Part shown: piece after piece, positions 33,597 through 42,343 of the stretch
How positions within the stretch are numbered: position 1 is the first letter of the stretch
How the letters are laid out: every line of letters begins with the position of its first letter
Made by a program: the position numbers and the translations under genes
Notes under the pieces: generated by a model
Seen by the model: the letters and a program-made list of their open reading frames with translations, nothing else
What the model was told of the DNA's origin: nothing
The model's database searches: none
From: Bradymonadales bacterium
GTDB lineage: Bacteria > Myxococcota_A > Bradymonadia > JAFGEP01
Assembly (NCBI GenBank): GCA_016931535.1
Contig: JAFGEP010000147.1
Span: 1-45,356, forward strand
Direction: 5' to 3'
Length of the DNA: 45,356 nucleotides

Positions 33597-35828
33597 ATGT
33601 CAAAGCTCTGTTATACCGACAGCACAGGGCAGGCGAGAGAGATCTCCATCGGGCCGGAACGGCCCTCTGTCACCGTGGGCCGTTTGTCGGAATGCGAGAT
33701 CAAGGTCTCGGACACCTCATGCTCACGAAGACATACCCAGTTCACCTACTCCCGCGTCGGTGATGAGGATGTCTATGAGGCCATCGACCTGAATAGCTCC
33801 AACGGCACCTTCATCAACGGACAGCAGATCCAACGGGCCCGGCTGAAGCCAAACGACGCCATCCGCTGCGGGAACTTCCCCCTGACCTTCATCTACGAAC
33901 CCTCTCCCATGGCGGCCATGCCAGCCATGCCGCCCATGCACTCCGCGATGCCCTTTGCCGGACCTCCTCCGGCTGGCGCCCCTACCGGCATGGGCCCCCC
34001 GGGTGGTGCCTACCCCCGCCCGGATCACATGAGCACCTCGGGACAGCATCCTGCCGGCGCCCCCTTCGGAAGCGCCCCCGGCTACCCCCCCTTCGGTTCC
34101 CACGGCGGAGGACCAGGTGCCGCACCCCCCATGCCTCCCATGGGCCCGCCCTCCGAACCCCCCCCCTATCCCGAGCCGTCCCAGGATAGCTACTCTTCTT
34201 ATCCTCCCAAGGGATACCCCCCGCCTCCTCGGTCCACGCCTGAACCTGGCCCGCATGCCTCCTACTCGGACTATCGACCGCCCGCCGAGCCAGAGCGGCC
34301 CAGACCAGCTGACGAGTACCCCCGCGACCGCGATGAGTACCCCCGCGACCGCGATGAGTACCGACGCGACCGCGACGAGTACCCCCGCGACCGCGACGAG
34401 TACCACAGGGAAGGCCCTCCGTCCCGCGATCAGCGCGGGTATGACCGTCCCGGCGGTTACGCGGCAACGCAGCGGATCGAGGAAGAGCTCGAACGGTATC
34501 GCGCCGAGCTCGAGCAGCTCGAGCATGAAAACGAGGAGCTCCGCAAGGAAGATCAACGCAAGCAAACCCAGATCAACGCCCTGACCGATCGCAACCAGGA
34601 GATCAAAGACCAGTTCGCCGCACTCCAGGAGAACCAGGACGAGCTTCGAGAGAAGCTGCGCGAAGCCCGCGAAGACCTCGACAACGCCCTGTTCAAACGG
34701 GACGAGCTCCAAACCGACCTGGAGCGGATGGAAAAGGACAAGCTGGAGCTGTTCGACCAGCTCACCAAGCTCAAAATCGAGTACAACAACATGGAGCGCA
34801 CTCACGAGCAGGTCGAAAAGGACTACAACCTGCTAGAGTTCGAGTACAAACGTCTGGACGAGGCCAACCAGGAGCTCGAACGCGAACTGAGAACCTTCAT
34901 GGAGGGCGAGGACGAGCAGTACGATACCGTCAACCGACTCCAGTCCATCGTTGACGAAAAAGAAGCCCTCATCAAGGAGCTTCGCGAACGCATCGAGGAC
35001 ATGAAGGAAGAAAAGCGCGGCTCCAGCCACGACGAAAGCATGTGGATGGTCGAGGTCGAAAACCTCAAGCGGCAGAACGAAGAGCTCCTCCAGGAACATG
35101 ACGAGCTCAAAAGCCGCCTGGAAGAGATGCAGGATCTGGCCAGCCGCACCCGCGCCAGCGCCGAAACCGGCGACGAAAAACAACGGCAAGAGCTCCAAAA
35201 ACTCCGCGACGAGGTCAGCCGCCTCCAGGAACGACTCAAAGATCGCGTGGACCAGGAAACCGTCGAGCTGCTACAGGACGAGATCGACGAGCTGAGACGA
35301 AAGAACCGCAAACTCCGCGAAGATCTCGAAGATGCACGCCTCGGTGGCGGAGAACCCGAACAGGCAGACCAGCTCAAGGAGCAGCTTCAACAGCTGGAGG
35401 AGCAAACCAAGGAACTCAAAGACCAAGTCCAGCAGCTCACCCAGGAAAACTCCAGACTCCAGAAAAAGCTGGACGAGCAGGTGGTGGCGACCGAAACCGC
35501 CGCTCCCGCCGTCTCCGTCCTGGACGACGGCTCACGAGAAAAAACGACCCAGGTCTTCCGCTCCATCAACTCCATGGTCAGCGGCTGGCGCTCCAACCTG
35601 GAAGCCATGGTCATCAACGTGAGCGACCTCGGCAAGCTGTTCGGTCTCATCTCCAAGTTCATCAACGAGGAGGCCGACCCGACCGCCAAGGAGAAGCTGC
35701 AGGAGCCGCTCCTCGACGTGGACCCCGAGTGGGCTTGCGAGAGCATGTCGGAGACCATCACCCAGATCCTCAACGATAGTAAAAAGATCAAGAGCATGTT
35801 GCTTGACCTCCGCAAAGATAGCCGATAA
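33597..35828 (+). CDS. FHA-domain long coiled-coil protein
   Basis: A 743-residue protein. Residues 20-98 are an FHA domain with the phosphothreonine-binding layout VGRLSECEIKVSD, SRRHTQF and SSNGTFINGQQI. A Pro/Gly/Met linker (100-235) leads to acidic-basic heptads DEYPRDR (about 239-270). From 290 to about 640 it is a continuous coiled coil (Leu/Glu/Lys/Arg repeats with ENEELRKED, RLEEMQ). The C-terminal 90 residues (QVFRSINSMVSGWRSNLEA...) look like a small helical domain. It may bring phosphorylated clients to the AAA ATPase encoded next. The ribosome-binding site is weak (AGGA 12 nt upstream). Cytosolic or membrane-proximal scaffold is inferred. Confidence 0.82.
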   Translation: MSKLCYTDSTGQAREISIGPERPSVTVGRLSECEIKVSDTSCSRRHTQFTYSRVGDEDVYEAIDLNSSNGTFINGQQIQRARLKPNDAIRCGNFPLTFIYEPSPMAAMPAMPPMHSAMPFAGPPPAGAPTGMGPPGGAYPRPDHMSTSGQHPAGAPFGSAPGYPPFGSHGGGPGAAPPMPPMGPPSEPPPYPEPSQDSYSSYPPKGYPPPPRSTPEPGPHASYSDYRPPAEPERPRPADEYPRDRDEYPRDRDEYRRDRDEYPRDRDEYHREGPPSRDQRGYDRPGGYAATQRIEEELERYRAELEQLEHENEELRKEDQRKQTQINALTDRNQEIKDQFAALQENQDELREKLREAREDLDNALFKRDELQTDLERMEKDKLELFDQLTKLKIEYNNMERTHEQVEKDYNLLEFEYKRLDEANQELERELRTFMEGEDEQYDTVNRLQSIVDEKEALIKELRERIEDMKEEKRGSSHDESMWMVEVENLKRQNEELLQEHDELKSRLEEMQDLASRTRASAETGDEKQRQELQKLRDEVSRLQERLKDRVDQETVELLQDEIDELRRKNRKLREDLEDARLGGGEPEQADQLKEQLQQLEEQTKELKDQVQQLTQENSRLQKKLDEQVVATETAAPAVSVLDDGSREKTTQVFRSINSMVSGWRSNLEAMVINVSDLGKLFGLISKFINEEADPTAKEKLQEPLLDVDPEWACESMSETITQILNDSKKIKSMLLDLRKDSR
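34311..34404 (+). repeat. 21-bp tandem repeat inside the FHA gene
   Basis: About 4.5 copies of a 21-nt unit beginning GACGAGTACCCCCGCGACCG encode DEYPRDR in frame. Copies differ at few bases; one reads DEYRRDR. Such a repeat can change copy number and so linker length. Confidence 0.75.
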
Positions 35829-35930
35829 CCCACAGGTCATGGCCTCCCGCTAGGCCTGCACAGGGGGTGGACTGAGATCCCCCGACAAACAAGGTTCCGT
35901 TGTTCCCCTCAGACGAATAGTAAAGGCACC

Positions 35931-37478
35931 ATGGTAAACATCCCCTCATCCAGTGAGATTGAAGACCTCATCCGAGCCAAGTACCCCCTGATCTACGTGG
36001 TCTCTCCCGAAGAAGCCCGCGTGGAAAAGGAGTTGAAAGCCATCGGCCTCAGACGGGGACGAAAGTTCATCACCTGGTCCATCACCGAAGGCTTTGTCAG
36101 CAGCCCCGACGACAACCTCACCGACTCCAAGGACCCGCTGCGCGCTCTGGAGGAGATCCTCAAGTACGAAAGCAAGGCGCTCTTCATCCTCCGCGACTAC
36201 CACCCCTTCCTCAAGGACCCCACCATCGTCCGCCGCTTGCGAGACCTCGGAAAGGAGCTCAAGGTCAAAAAACACGGCGGCAAGCATGTCATCATGCTCT
36301 CCCCTCTCCTCAAGATCCCCTCCGAGATCGAAAAGGAACTGGCGGTGGTCGATTTCGACCTCCCCGGACGAGAAGAGATCGGCATCTGTGTCCAGTCGCT
36401 CCTCAAGAGCCTCCCCCCCAGCCGCGCCCGCAAGGTCCGTGAAGATAGCCGATTCGGTGAACGAGTGGTGGAATCCGCACTCGGCTTGACCCTCGAAGAG
36501 GCCGAAAACGTCTTCTCCAAGAGCATCGTCCGCGATGGGGATTTCAACCTCGAAACCATCCTCGGCGAGAAAAAGAGCATCATCCGCAAGAGCGGCATCC
36601 TCGAGTTCTTCGAGTCCAGCTACAGCTTCGGCGAGATCGGGGGCCTGAGCACCCTCAAAGAATGGCTATCCAAGCGCTACAACGCCTTCACCTCCGAAGC
36701 CCGGGCCTTCGGTCTCCCGTTGCCCAAGGGCATCCTGCTCATCGGCGTTCCCGGCTGCGGTAAAAGCATGACCGCCAAAGCGGTCGGCGCCATGTGGCAG
36801 GTCCCCCTGCTCCGACTCGATGTCGGCAAGGTCTTCGCCAGCCTCGTCGGCTCCTCCGAGGAAAATATCCGCAAGGCGATCAAGACCTCCGAGGCGGTCG
36901 CCCCCTCCATCCTCTGGCTAGATGAGCTGGAAAAAGGGTTCGCCGGACTCGGCTCCTCCGGTATGACCGACAGTGGCACCACCGCCCGCGTCTTCGGCAG
37001 CTTCATCACCTGGCTCCAGGAAAAGAGCGCCCCTGTCTTCGTCATCGCCACCGCCAACGACGTCAGCGCCCTGCCCCCCGAGATGCTCCGGAAAGGCCGC
37101 TTCGACGAGATCTTCTTCGTGGACCTCCCCCAGCCCTCCGAACGTGCCGAGATCTTCCAGATCCACATCCGCATGAAAAAGCGAGATCCTGCCAAGTTCG
37201 ATATCCCTCGCCTGGTCGCCTCTACCCAGGGCTTCTCCGGCTCCGAAATCGAACAATCCGTCATCTCAGCCATGTACGACGCCTACGACGACCACGCCGA
37301 TATCGACACCGACCGGGTCGTCAAGTCGGTCCAGGAGATCATCCCCCTGTCCTACACCATGAAGGAAAAGATCGACTACCTGCGCGATTGGGCCAGAACC
37401 CGCGCCCGCCAGGCCTCGCCCCCCAAGGATGTCGACCTGGACGACATGGACAGCGACGTCCGCCAGCTCGAGGTATGA
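35931..37478 (+). CDS. Ycf46-like AAA+ ATPase
   Basis: A 515-residue single-AAA ATPase. Residues 1-215 form the N-terminal alpha/beta domain seen in Ycf46-type proteins (IEDLIRAKYPLIYVVSPEE, FILRDYHPFLKD, VIMLSPLLKIP). The AAA module has GVPGCGKS (272-279), ILWLDELEK with D331/E332, sensor IATAND (372-377), LRKGRFDEIFFVDLP with the arginine fingers, and a FSGSEIE sensor 2 region. Ycf46 is conserved in cyanobacteria and plastids; the family has little biochemical characterisation. ATG at 35931 has AAAGG 5 nt upstream. It overlaps the next gene by four bases (ATGA) and follows the FHA gene by 102 nt. Acts in the cytosol. Confidence 0.88.
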   Translation: MVNIPSSSEIEDLIRAKYPLIYVVSPEEARVEKELKAIGLRRGRKFITWSITEGFVSSPDDNLTDSKDPLRALEEILKYESKALFILRDYHPFLKDPTIVRRLRDLGKELKVKKHGGKHVIMLSPLLKIPSEIEKELAVVDFDLPGREEIGICVQSLLKSLPPSRARKVREDSRFGERVVESALGLTLEEAENVFSKSIVRDGDFNLETILGEKKSIIRKSGILEFFESSYSFGEIGGLSTLKEWLSKRYNAFTSEARAFGLPLPKGILLIGVPGCGKSMTAKAVGAMWQVPLLRLDVGKVFASLVGSSEENIRKAIKTSEAVAPSILWLDELEKGFAGLGSSGMTDSGTTARVFGSFITWLQEKSAPVFVIATANDVSALPPEMLRKGRFDEIFFVDLPQPSERAEIFQIHIRMKKRDPAKFDIPRLVASTQGFSGSEIEQSVISAMYDAYDDHADIDTDRVVKSVQEIIPLSYTMKEKIDYLRDWARTRARQASPPKDVDLDDMDSDVRQLEV

Positions 37479-38341
37479 CCGGTTCCGATCCGATGGCCCA
37501 ACCCACATCGAGCTCGCCCCCTTCTCCGTCACACCCGGAGAACGCTTCGTTCTCTCCGGTCGATCCCGAACTGTTGCTCCTCCCCCGACGCCCCCCCATC
37601 CTGCAGCTCCTCCTCCTTCTGGCCGTGATGGCCTTTACCGGCTTCATCGCCTTCACCTATCGACTGGAGCTGGCTTACTTCTTTGCCCCCCGCTTACCGG
37701 TCGAGATGGGAGCCATCGAACAGCTGGCCGCTCCCCTCGCCCAGAATCCCGACCTCTTGCTCGCCCACGGCTCCAACGTCTACGCCCACCTCTCCGGCAT
37801 CCCCCAGCGGCGCGCCATCACCACCAGCTACCAGTACCACCAGCTGGTCGGCGCTACCGTCTTCACCCAGGAACCCCGACAGGACGGCGGTCCCATGTGG
37901 CGAGACATCCGCCTGCGCACCCCGGCCATCCAAAGCAGGAGAGAACGCACCTACCTCGATGCCACTGGACGCCTCCTCCGCTTTGAAGACCTCCAAAGCA
38001 GGCATCGTGGCTTCATCGACTTCTACCAGAACGGCTACAACATCCACTTCTGCTCCCACCCCCTCAGCTCGACCCAGCTCCACTATCTCCGCCACCTGAA
38101 GGAAGAGCTGCGCGACCAGCTCCAATCCCAGCTGGGGCAGCCTCCCACAGACACTCAACTCGAGGACGCCGTCGCTCAGCAGTTCCCCTGCCAGCACGGC
38201 TTCCTCTTCCAGGTCGGAAAGAAACCAGAGGACAACCTCCCCTATGTCTTTCTTTTCGCCTTCCTCGCCCTGATCGAGCTGGCCGGAGTGGTCCTCGTTG
38301 CACGCTGGATCCAGTTGACCTGGAAACCGTCGAGAAGCTGA
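37475..38341 (+). CDS. Two-helix membrane protein coupled to the AAA gene
   Basis: A 288-residue protein. After a Pro/Ser-rich start, a membrane helix (about 42-62: ILQLLLLLAVMAFTGFIAFTY) precedes a domain of some 190 residues that probably faces the periplasm, and a second helix near 255-277 (YVFLFAFLALIELAGVVLVA). Two Cys (in FCSHP and PCQHG) could pair. I know no family. Start chosen at the ATG that overlaps the AAA stop (ATGA), the longer frame having no ribosome site. Translational coupling suggests it anchors or is serviced by the AAA ATPase. Confidence 0.7.
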   Translation: MTGSDPMAQPTSSSPPSPSHPENASFSPVDPELLLLPRRPPILQLLLLLAVMAFTGFIAFTYRLELAYFFAPRLPVEMGAIEQLAAPLAQNPDLLLAHGSNVYAHLSGIPQRRAITTSYQYHQLVGATVFTQEPRQDGGPMWRDIRLRTPAIQSRRERTYLDATGRLLRFEDLQSRHRGFIDFYQNGYNIHFCSHPLSSTQLHYLRHLKEELRDQLQSQLGQPPTDTQLEDAVAQQFPCQHGFLFQVGKKPEDNLPYVFLFAFLALIELAGVVLVARWIQLTWKPSRS

Positions 38342-38343
38342 CA

Positions 38344-38371
38344 GCCTCCCCCGAGGCAGGGCGAACGCCCT
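38344..38371. terminator. Double hairpin between convergent operons
   Basis: The 30-nt convergent gap holds GCCTC-CCCC-GAGGC (38344-38357) and AGGGC-GAAC-GCCCT (38358-38371) side by side. They end exactly where the opposite stop codon begins. No U-tract follows; a bidirectional stop or pause is inferred. Confidence 0.5.
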
Positions 38372-39154
38372 CTACACCGACCCGTCGAACAGCTTGCTGA
38401 GGTCTTTCATCGTCCGGAGGTGGTCTTCCTTCCAGGACGTACTCCGATAGGGAGGTGCCGGAGCCAGCGAGAGGTCGTTGATGCTGATCCGAAGAGGCGG
38501 AGCCGTACGAATGGGGAAATAGCCCCCGCCTCGTTTGAGGAAAAGCTCGGTCGAATCCTCCCAGGAGAACCCGGTCACCATCGCTCTCCGTTCCTGTCCC
38601 AGCTTGGGCAGCCATTGGATGGAAAACTCCTCCAGGAAGGGAAGCGACTCGATCTGGAAAGCGCGAACCTCCGCGAAGTAGTCGTACATGTGGTCGGTCC
38701 AATCCACATAGGAGAACCGAGGTCGCCTGACCTCGAACTGGACGTCCCGCAGCACTCGAGGCACATTGCGCAAGAAAAACTGGGCAGTGACTGTCTTCAG
38801 GGCCGATTCGACCTCGTAGGATCGGTTCAAATCCCGAGTGGATCCCAGGTTTCGGAGGATACCCCCCTCGTAGTGTTTCTCAACCTCGCTCTCGAACCGC
38901 TCCCACGATGCTCCCAGCGCTGTCAGCGTCCCGGCCTGCCGCGAACCGTACGGGGTGGTTTCGACCGGGCTTCCCTCGCCGGTCAGATCGATTCGGCGTG
39001 CCAGCCGCTGCCAGAAGAGCTGCTTGGATTCCTCCTTCGCCCCCCACCGGTTCGATACCGGCACCTCGACCTGTGGGGAAGAAAGAACCACCGGCAACTT
39101 GAACAGACTCAGATCGGGAAAACCGGGATCGGGGTTCGGAAGGGGGTGATCCAT
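38372..39154 (-). CDS. Unknown partner protein of the DUF1257/DUF2997 set
   Basis: A 260-residue cytosolic protein without signal or membrane helix. It is rich in aromatic residues and Arg (FSYVDWTDHMYDYFAEVRAF, SIQWLPKLGQERRAMV). I do not recognise its family. AGGAG 5 nt upstream fixes the ATG at 39154, 19 nt after the DUF2997 stop, so it is in the same transcript. It ends in the short gap shared with the AAA operon. Function is unknown; position suggests a client or adaptor of the Ycf46-type ATPase. Confidence 0.7.
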   Translation of the reverse strand: MDHPLPNPDPGFPDLSLFKLPVVLSSPQVEVPVSNRWGAKEESKQLFWQRLARRIDLTGEGSPVETTPYGSRQAGTLTALGASWERFESEVEKHYEGGILRNLGSTRDLNRSYEVESALKTVTAQFFLRNVPRVLRDVQFEVRRPRFSYVDWTDHMYDYFAEVRAFQIESLPFLEEFSIQWLPKLGQERRAMVTGFSWEDSTELFLKRGGGYFPIRTAPPLRISINDLSLAPAPPYRSTSWKEDHLRTMKDLSKLFDGSV

Positions 39155-39173
39155 CGAATCTCCTGGCACTCGG

Positions 39174-39377
39174 CTAGTCCTCGCCCACCTTGACCGAGAC
39201 CTCTTCTGCCACCTCCTCCTGGTAGTACTCGGCGGTCTTCTGCTGCTGCACCACCGTGCCCAGCTCTTCCTCCAAGAACTTGGTGACATTCAGGCAGTCC
39301 TTGCCCGGCACCCCCTGGACCTCGAAGCTGACGTTGCCATCCTTGCCGATGGTGATGTTGATCTCGCTCTTGTTCAT
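39174..39377 (-). CDS. DUF2997 family protein
   Basis: A 67-residue protein beginning MNKSEINITIGKDGNVSFEV and continuing QGVPGKDC, LEEELGTVV and TAEYYQEE, which fit the DUF2997 pattern of strands, a Gly-x-x-Gly-x-x-Cys and a helix. No function is established. Its ATG overlaps the upstream DUF1257 stop (ATGA) and GGAGG lies 5 nt before it; a GTG two codons earlier is less likely. DUF2997 and DUF1257 are commonly neighbours in cyanobacterial genomes, as I recall. Confidence 0.82.
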   Translation of the reverse strand: MNKSEINITIGKDGNVSFEVQGVPGKDCLNVTKFLEEELGTVVQQQKTAEYYQEEVAEEVSVKVGED

Positions 39378-39766
39378 GCCCACCTCCGGACCGTCAGGTG
39401 AATGCCGTCTTCTTTGACGTTCTCCTCTTCCAGCGTGAACCCGTGCTGTTTGACCTCCTTGACCACCTTGTTATAGGCGTAGCGCTGGACGAACTTCTCG
39501 ATCCACTGCTGCTGGGTCAAGCCGGTCACCATCTCGATCCCCCACCAGTCGGCCACGAACTGGTACCCCTGCTCGCTCTCGTGCAGGCCGATGTCGTAGT
39601 GGGAGTGGACCCTGATTACCAGTTTGGATTTCTCCTTTTGGCCCATGTACCCCTTGACCGCGATCTCCTCCTCCGCCTCCAGCAGGGTGAGACCCAGGTC
39701 CTCACAGGCCAGCTTGATACAGGTGAGATCCATCATCTTGGTTTCCAGGGTGGTAAAATGGGACAT
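39374..39766 (-). CDS. DUF1257 / Ycf35 family protein
   Basis: A 130-residue protein starting MSHFTTLETKMMDLTCIKLA and continuing with EDLGLTLLEAE, WGIEMVTG and FVQRYAYNKVVKE, which match the Ycf35/DUF1257 pattern. The family is found in cyanobacteria, red-algal plastids and scattered bacteria; its function is unknown. GGAGGGG 5 nt before the ATG is a strong ribosome site. It is the first gene of the set DUF1257-DUF2997-260-aa protein, with 122 nt separating it from the amidase gene upstream. Confidence 0.85.
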   Translation of the reverse strand: MSHFTTLETKMMDLTCIKLACEDLGLTLLEAEEEIAVKGYMGQKEKSKLVIRVHSHYDIGLHESEQGYQFVADWWGIEMVTGLTQQQWIEKFVQRYAYNKVVKEVKQHGFTLEEENVKEDGIHLTVRRWA

Positions 39767-39888
39767 TCTTTCCCCTCCTCACGTTCGGGTGTGTCGGGCC
39801 AGAACCAGTTGTCCTCCGTGTTGGCGTCAGCCCACAACGCTACACCGTTCGCTCTGATCCTATAGTGTAGCCATTTGACGAGACGATG

Positions 39889-42315
39889 TCAGCGCCTGGC
39901 GTCAAAAGGGCTGACAATATTGACCTCCGCGGTCCACTCTCCGTTGTCCACCCCCAGGAAATCGTCGTACTGGATCCGGAAATCGTCCATCTCTTCCAGC
40001 GAGATCTGCACGGCTGCGCCTCTCGCCAGGTCCTCCTCGTCCGGTCCCGCTGCGATGCCCTCGCGCACCGCCTCCACCAGCTCTTCGCCTTCCAGGCCGG
40101 CGAAGGACTGCCCATGAATGCTGCGGCCAAAGTTCACCGCCCACCACCCCAACAGGTAGATGGGATGGTAGGTGTAGACCACCTTGGGATCCTCGATCAG
40201 GCCCAGCAGATCGCGCGTCTCGTCGGTCATCCACTTGAAGCCGATGTGGTGGGCGCGCCAGAACAGGTACTCCCAGTTGGTCTGCCATGGCCACAAGATG
40301 TTGACACCTGCGGTGATGCTGTCGTCCAGCGCCACATCCCACTCCGAGGTGTGGCTGGCGATGAGGGTGCGCATCCGCTGCCGAAGCACTTCCGGACCGC
40401 TGCGGAAGAAGTTGTCGATCTCCGAGGGGGTCATCATCCGCCCCTTGCCGAGCTCCAGGGAACGCAACCTCTCCTGCATCTCCGAACCGGTCCCTCCCCG
40501 GATCATCTCGATGATGTCCCGCGACTTGACCAGGCTGTTGCCGGACAGATCCGCCTGCACCCTGGTCCAGGTCTCGACGTCGAAACGGGTGTCGTCGAAG
40601 ATGGGAACCGTAGAGAAAATCTCGAAATGCAGCATCGGCCGCTTGCTCACCTGCTCGCCTAGTAGCTCACCATACTCGCCCGTATACCCGATCAGCTCCC
40701 CTCCCCGCACCGGGATCCCCTCGTCCGTGTCGGGATTGACCACGAAACGATAGGGGTTGCCGTCCTCGATCGACTCGAAGGCATGCTGGGCGTCGGGTAA
40801 GCGCAATAGCCCGAAGGCCAAAGAGTGGAACTGCTCGGGGGCGATGCGTACATCCTGCTCGTCGTAGTCCCGCCCCGGCTGCAGGTTGCCTCGCTTCATC
40901 CGCCGCGCCAGCCATACCAGCCGCTTGTACCACTCCGGAATCTCTCGCTGCTCTCCCTGTTCGGCGGGTGGCGGTGCCTCCTGTTCGGCTCGCGCCGACC
41001 GCCGGCCCGTCGATCGGTCCGGCTGGGTCTGCTCCTCGTCTTGCGAAACCTCGGGAGGAACCTCATCCGGATTCATCCGCTGGAGGTGCATGTACAGCGA
41101 GTACCAGCGGATGTTCTCCTGCACCAGCTCCGAGGCGCCGTCGGGTAACAGCTCGATCCGTTCTCTCGTCATGTCGTGCTGGATCAACACGAAGTTGGGG
41201 CTACCCAGCGGCAGGTTGGGACCGTTGCGCACCAGCAGCACCTTGCCGTCTGCCACCGCCCGAACCGGCGTCCCCGCCGGGCAGAAGATGTGAACCCCGT
41301 TGTGCCACTCCTGGTTGAGACCGACCGGGTAATTGCCTCCCTCGTTCTGCTCCTCCGTATTGCGGTAGACTATACGGCTGGCCTCGGCCACCTGGCTGTC
41401 GGTACGGATATCCCCAAGCCGGGTCTGCCCCAGGTCGATCGGCCAGAAGTTGCTCTTGCCGTGAAGCCCCTCCATGACCTTGTCCCAATCGAACCCAGGG
41501 CCGGGGTCCCACTTGGTGGCGGTGTTGTGGTAGTGACCCCAGAAACCGCGAAAGGCGGCCGGATTGGCCAGCCTCGTGGTGAGCACTCCACCGCCGGCCT
41601 CGCTCTGCGGATAGATCATCGGCATCTTGAGTATATCCCGCAGGATCCGCATGACGGCCACCAAGGAGACGTACTGCGCCTCGGTATAGGCGAAGCTGCG
41701 TTTGATGCTCCGGTTGATCCGCCCTTCCACCACCTCCCGCACCGTGTAGTCGGCCACCGTGCCAAACAACGGATCGGAGTAGCGGCTCTGGTGACCCTCC
41801 ACCGTGGCCACGTTGTTCATGTCGAACCCGATGGAGGTGGCATTGAAGTCTCGGCAATGAAACCCCATGTACCAGGGATCGAGCCCTTGAAGCACTCCGC
41901 CATCGTGGTTGATGATGAAGTGACTGGATAGTCCTCGGGCGGCCAGGATGCAGAAGCAGGAGTGGGCGTGGTAGGAGGCATCGTGGTGGATGACGATGGT
42001 CTCCAGCTGTCGCGCCAGCCGGTCCAGCTTCTCCTCCGCGCTGACCGAGGCCATCTCCTCCAGCGCTCTCAACCCCCGCCTGAACGTCCAGCCCCGCGCC
42101 GCCCCTTCCGTCTCGCTCGGCTCCCGGGGAACGCTCAAGCCGGTGACCCCCGGAATGCTCGGCACCGCCGGCGCCTGCTCCGCGGCCCGACAGGGGCTGC
42201 CTTGCGGGTTCCGGTAGCTGTACTCCATGTTGTCCATGAAGTTGACGACCTGGATATCTCCCCCCAGGGGAAAACTCTGGCCGGCAACGATGATCTCATT
42301 GGAAAAACTGGCCAT
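39889..42315 (-). CDS. N-acetylmuramoyl-L-alanine amidase with degenerate LytM domain
   Basis: An 808-residue protein. Residues 100-290 are an Amidase_2 domain: VIHHDAS (H110/H111), MGFHCRDFNATSIGFDM (H153), and KWDPGPGFDW near 267-276, supplying the Zn and catalytic residues of the AmpD/PGRP type. A LytM/M23 fold follows: HNGVHI (about 338), VLIQHD, WYSLYMHL, and after a 150-residue insert GYTGEYGELLG and MLHFEIF (about 561). The metal Asp is replaced by His (HNGVH not HxGxD) and the first His of HxH by Met, so M23 activity is doubtful. Residues 570-808 are uncharacterised. No signal peptide is seen, so export may be by another route. GAGG supports the ATG. Confidence 0.82.
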   Translation of the reverse strand: MASFSNEIIVAGQSFPLGGDIQVVNFMDNMEYSYRNPQGSPCRAAEQAPAVPSIPGVTGLSVPREPSETEGAARGWTFRRGLRALEEMASVSAEEKLDRLARQLETIVIHHDASYHAHSCFCILAARGLSSHFIINHDGGVLQGLDPWYMGFHCRDFNATSIGFDMNNVATVEGHQSRYSDPLFGTVADYTVREVVEGRINRSIKRSFAYTEAQYVSLVAVMRILRDILKMPMIYPQSEAGGGVLTTRLANPAAFRGFWGHYHNTATKWDPGPGFDWDKVMEGLHGKSNFWPIDLGQTRLGDIRTDSQVAEASRIVYRNTEEQNEGGNYPVGLNQEWHNGVHIFCPAGTPVRAVADGKVLLVRNGPNLPLGSPNFVLIQHDMTRERIELLPDGASELVQENIRWYSLYMHLQRMNPDEVPPEVSQDEEQTQPDRSTGRRSARAEQEAPPPAEQGEQREIPEWYKRLVWLARRMKRGNLQPGRDYDEQDVRIAPEQFHSLAFGLLRLPDAQHAFESIEDGNPYRFVVNPDTDEGIPVRGGELIGYTGEYGELLGEQVSKRPMLHFEIFSTVPIFDDTRFDVETWTRVQADLSGNSLVKSRDIIEMIRGGTGSEMQERLRSLELGKGRMMTPSEIDNFFRSGPEVLRQRMRTLIASHTSEWDVALDDSITAGVNILWPWQTNWEYLFWRAHHIGFKWMTDETRDLLGLIEDPKVVYTYHPIYLLGWWAVNFGRSIHGQSFAGLEGEELVEAVREGIAAGPDEEDLARGAAVQISLEEMDDFRIQYDDFLGVDNGEWTAEVNIVSPFDARR

Positions 42316-42343
42316 GCACCGCCTCGTTCACTGTTGGGTGGGG

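Noticed and set aside
38823..38836. GGTTCAAATCC resembling a tRNA T-arm
   Set aside because: Inside the 260-aa coding region, no other tRNA arms match.
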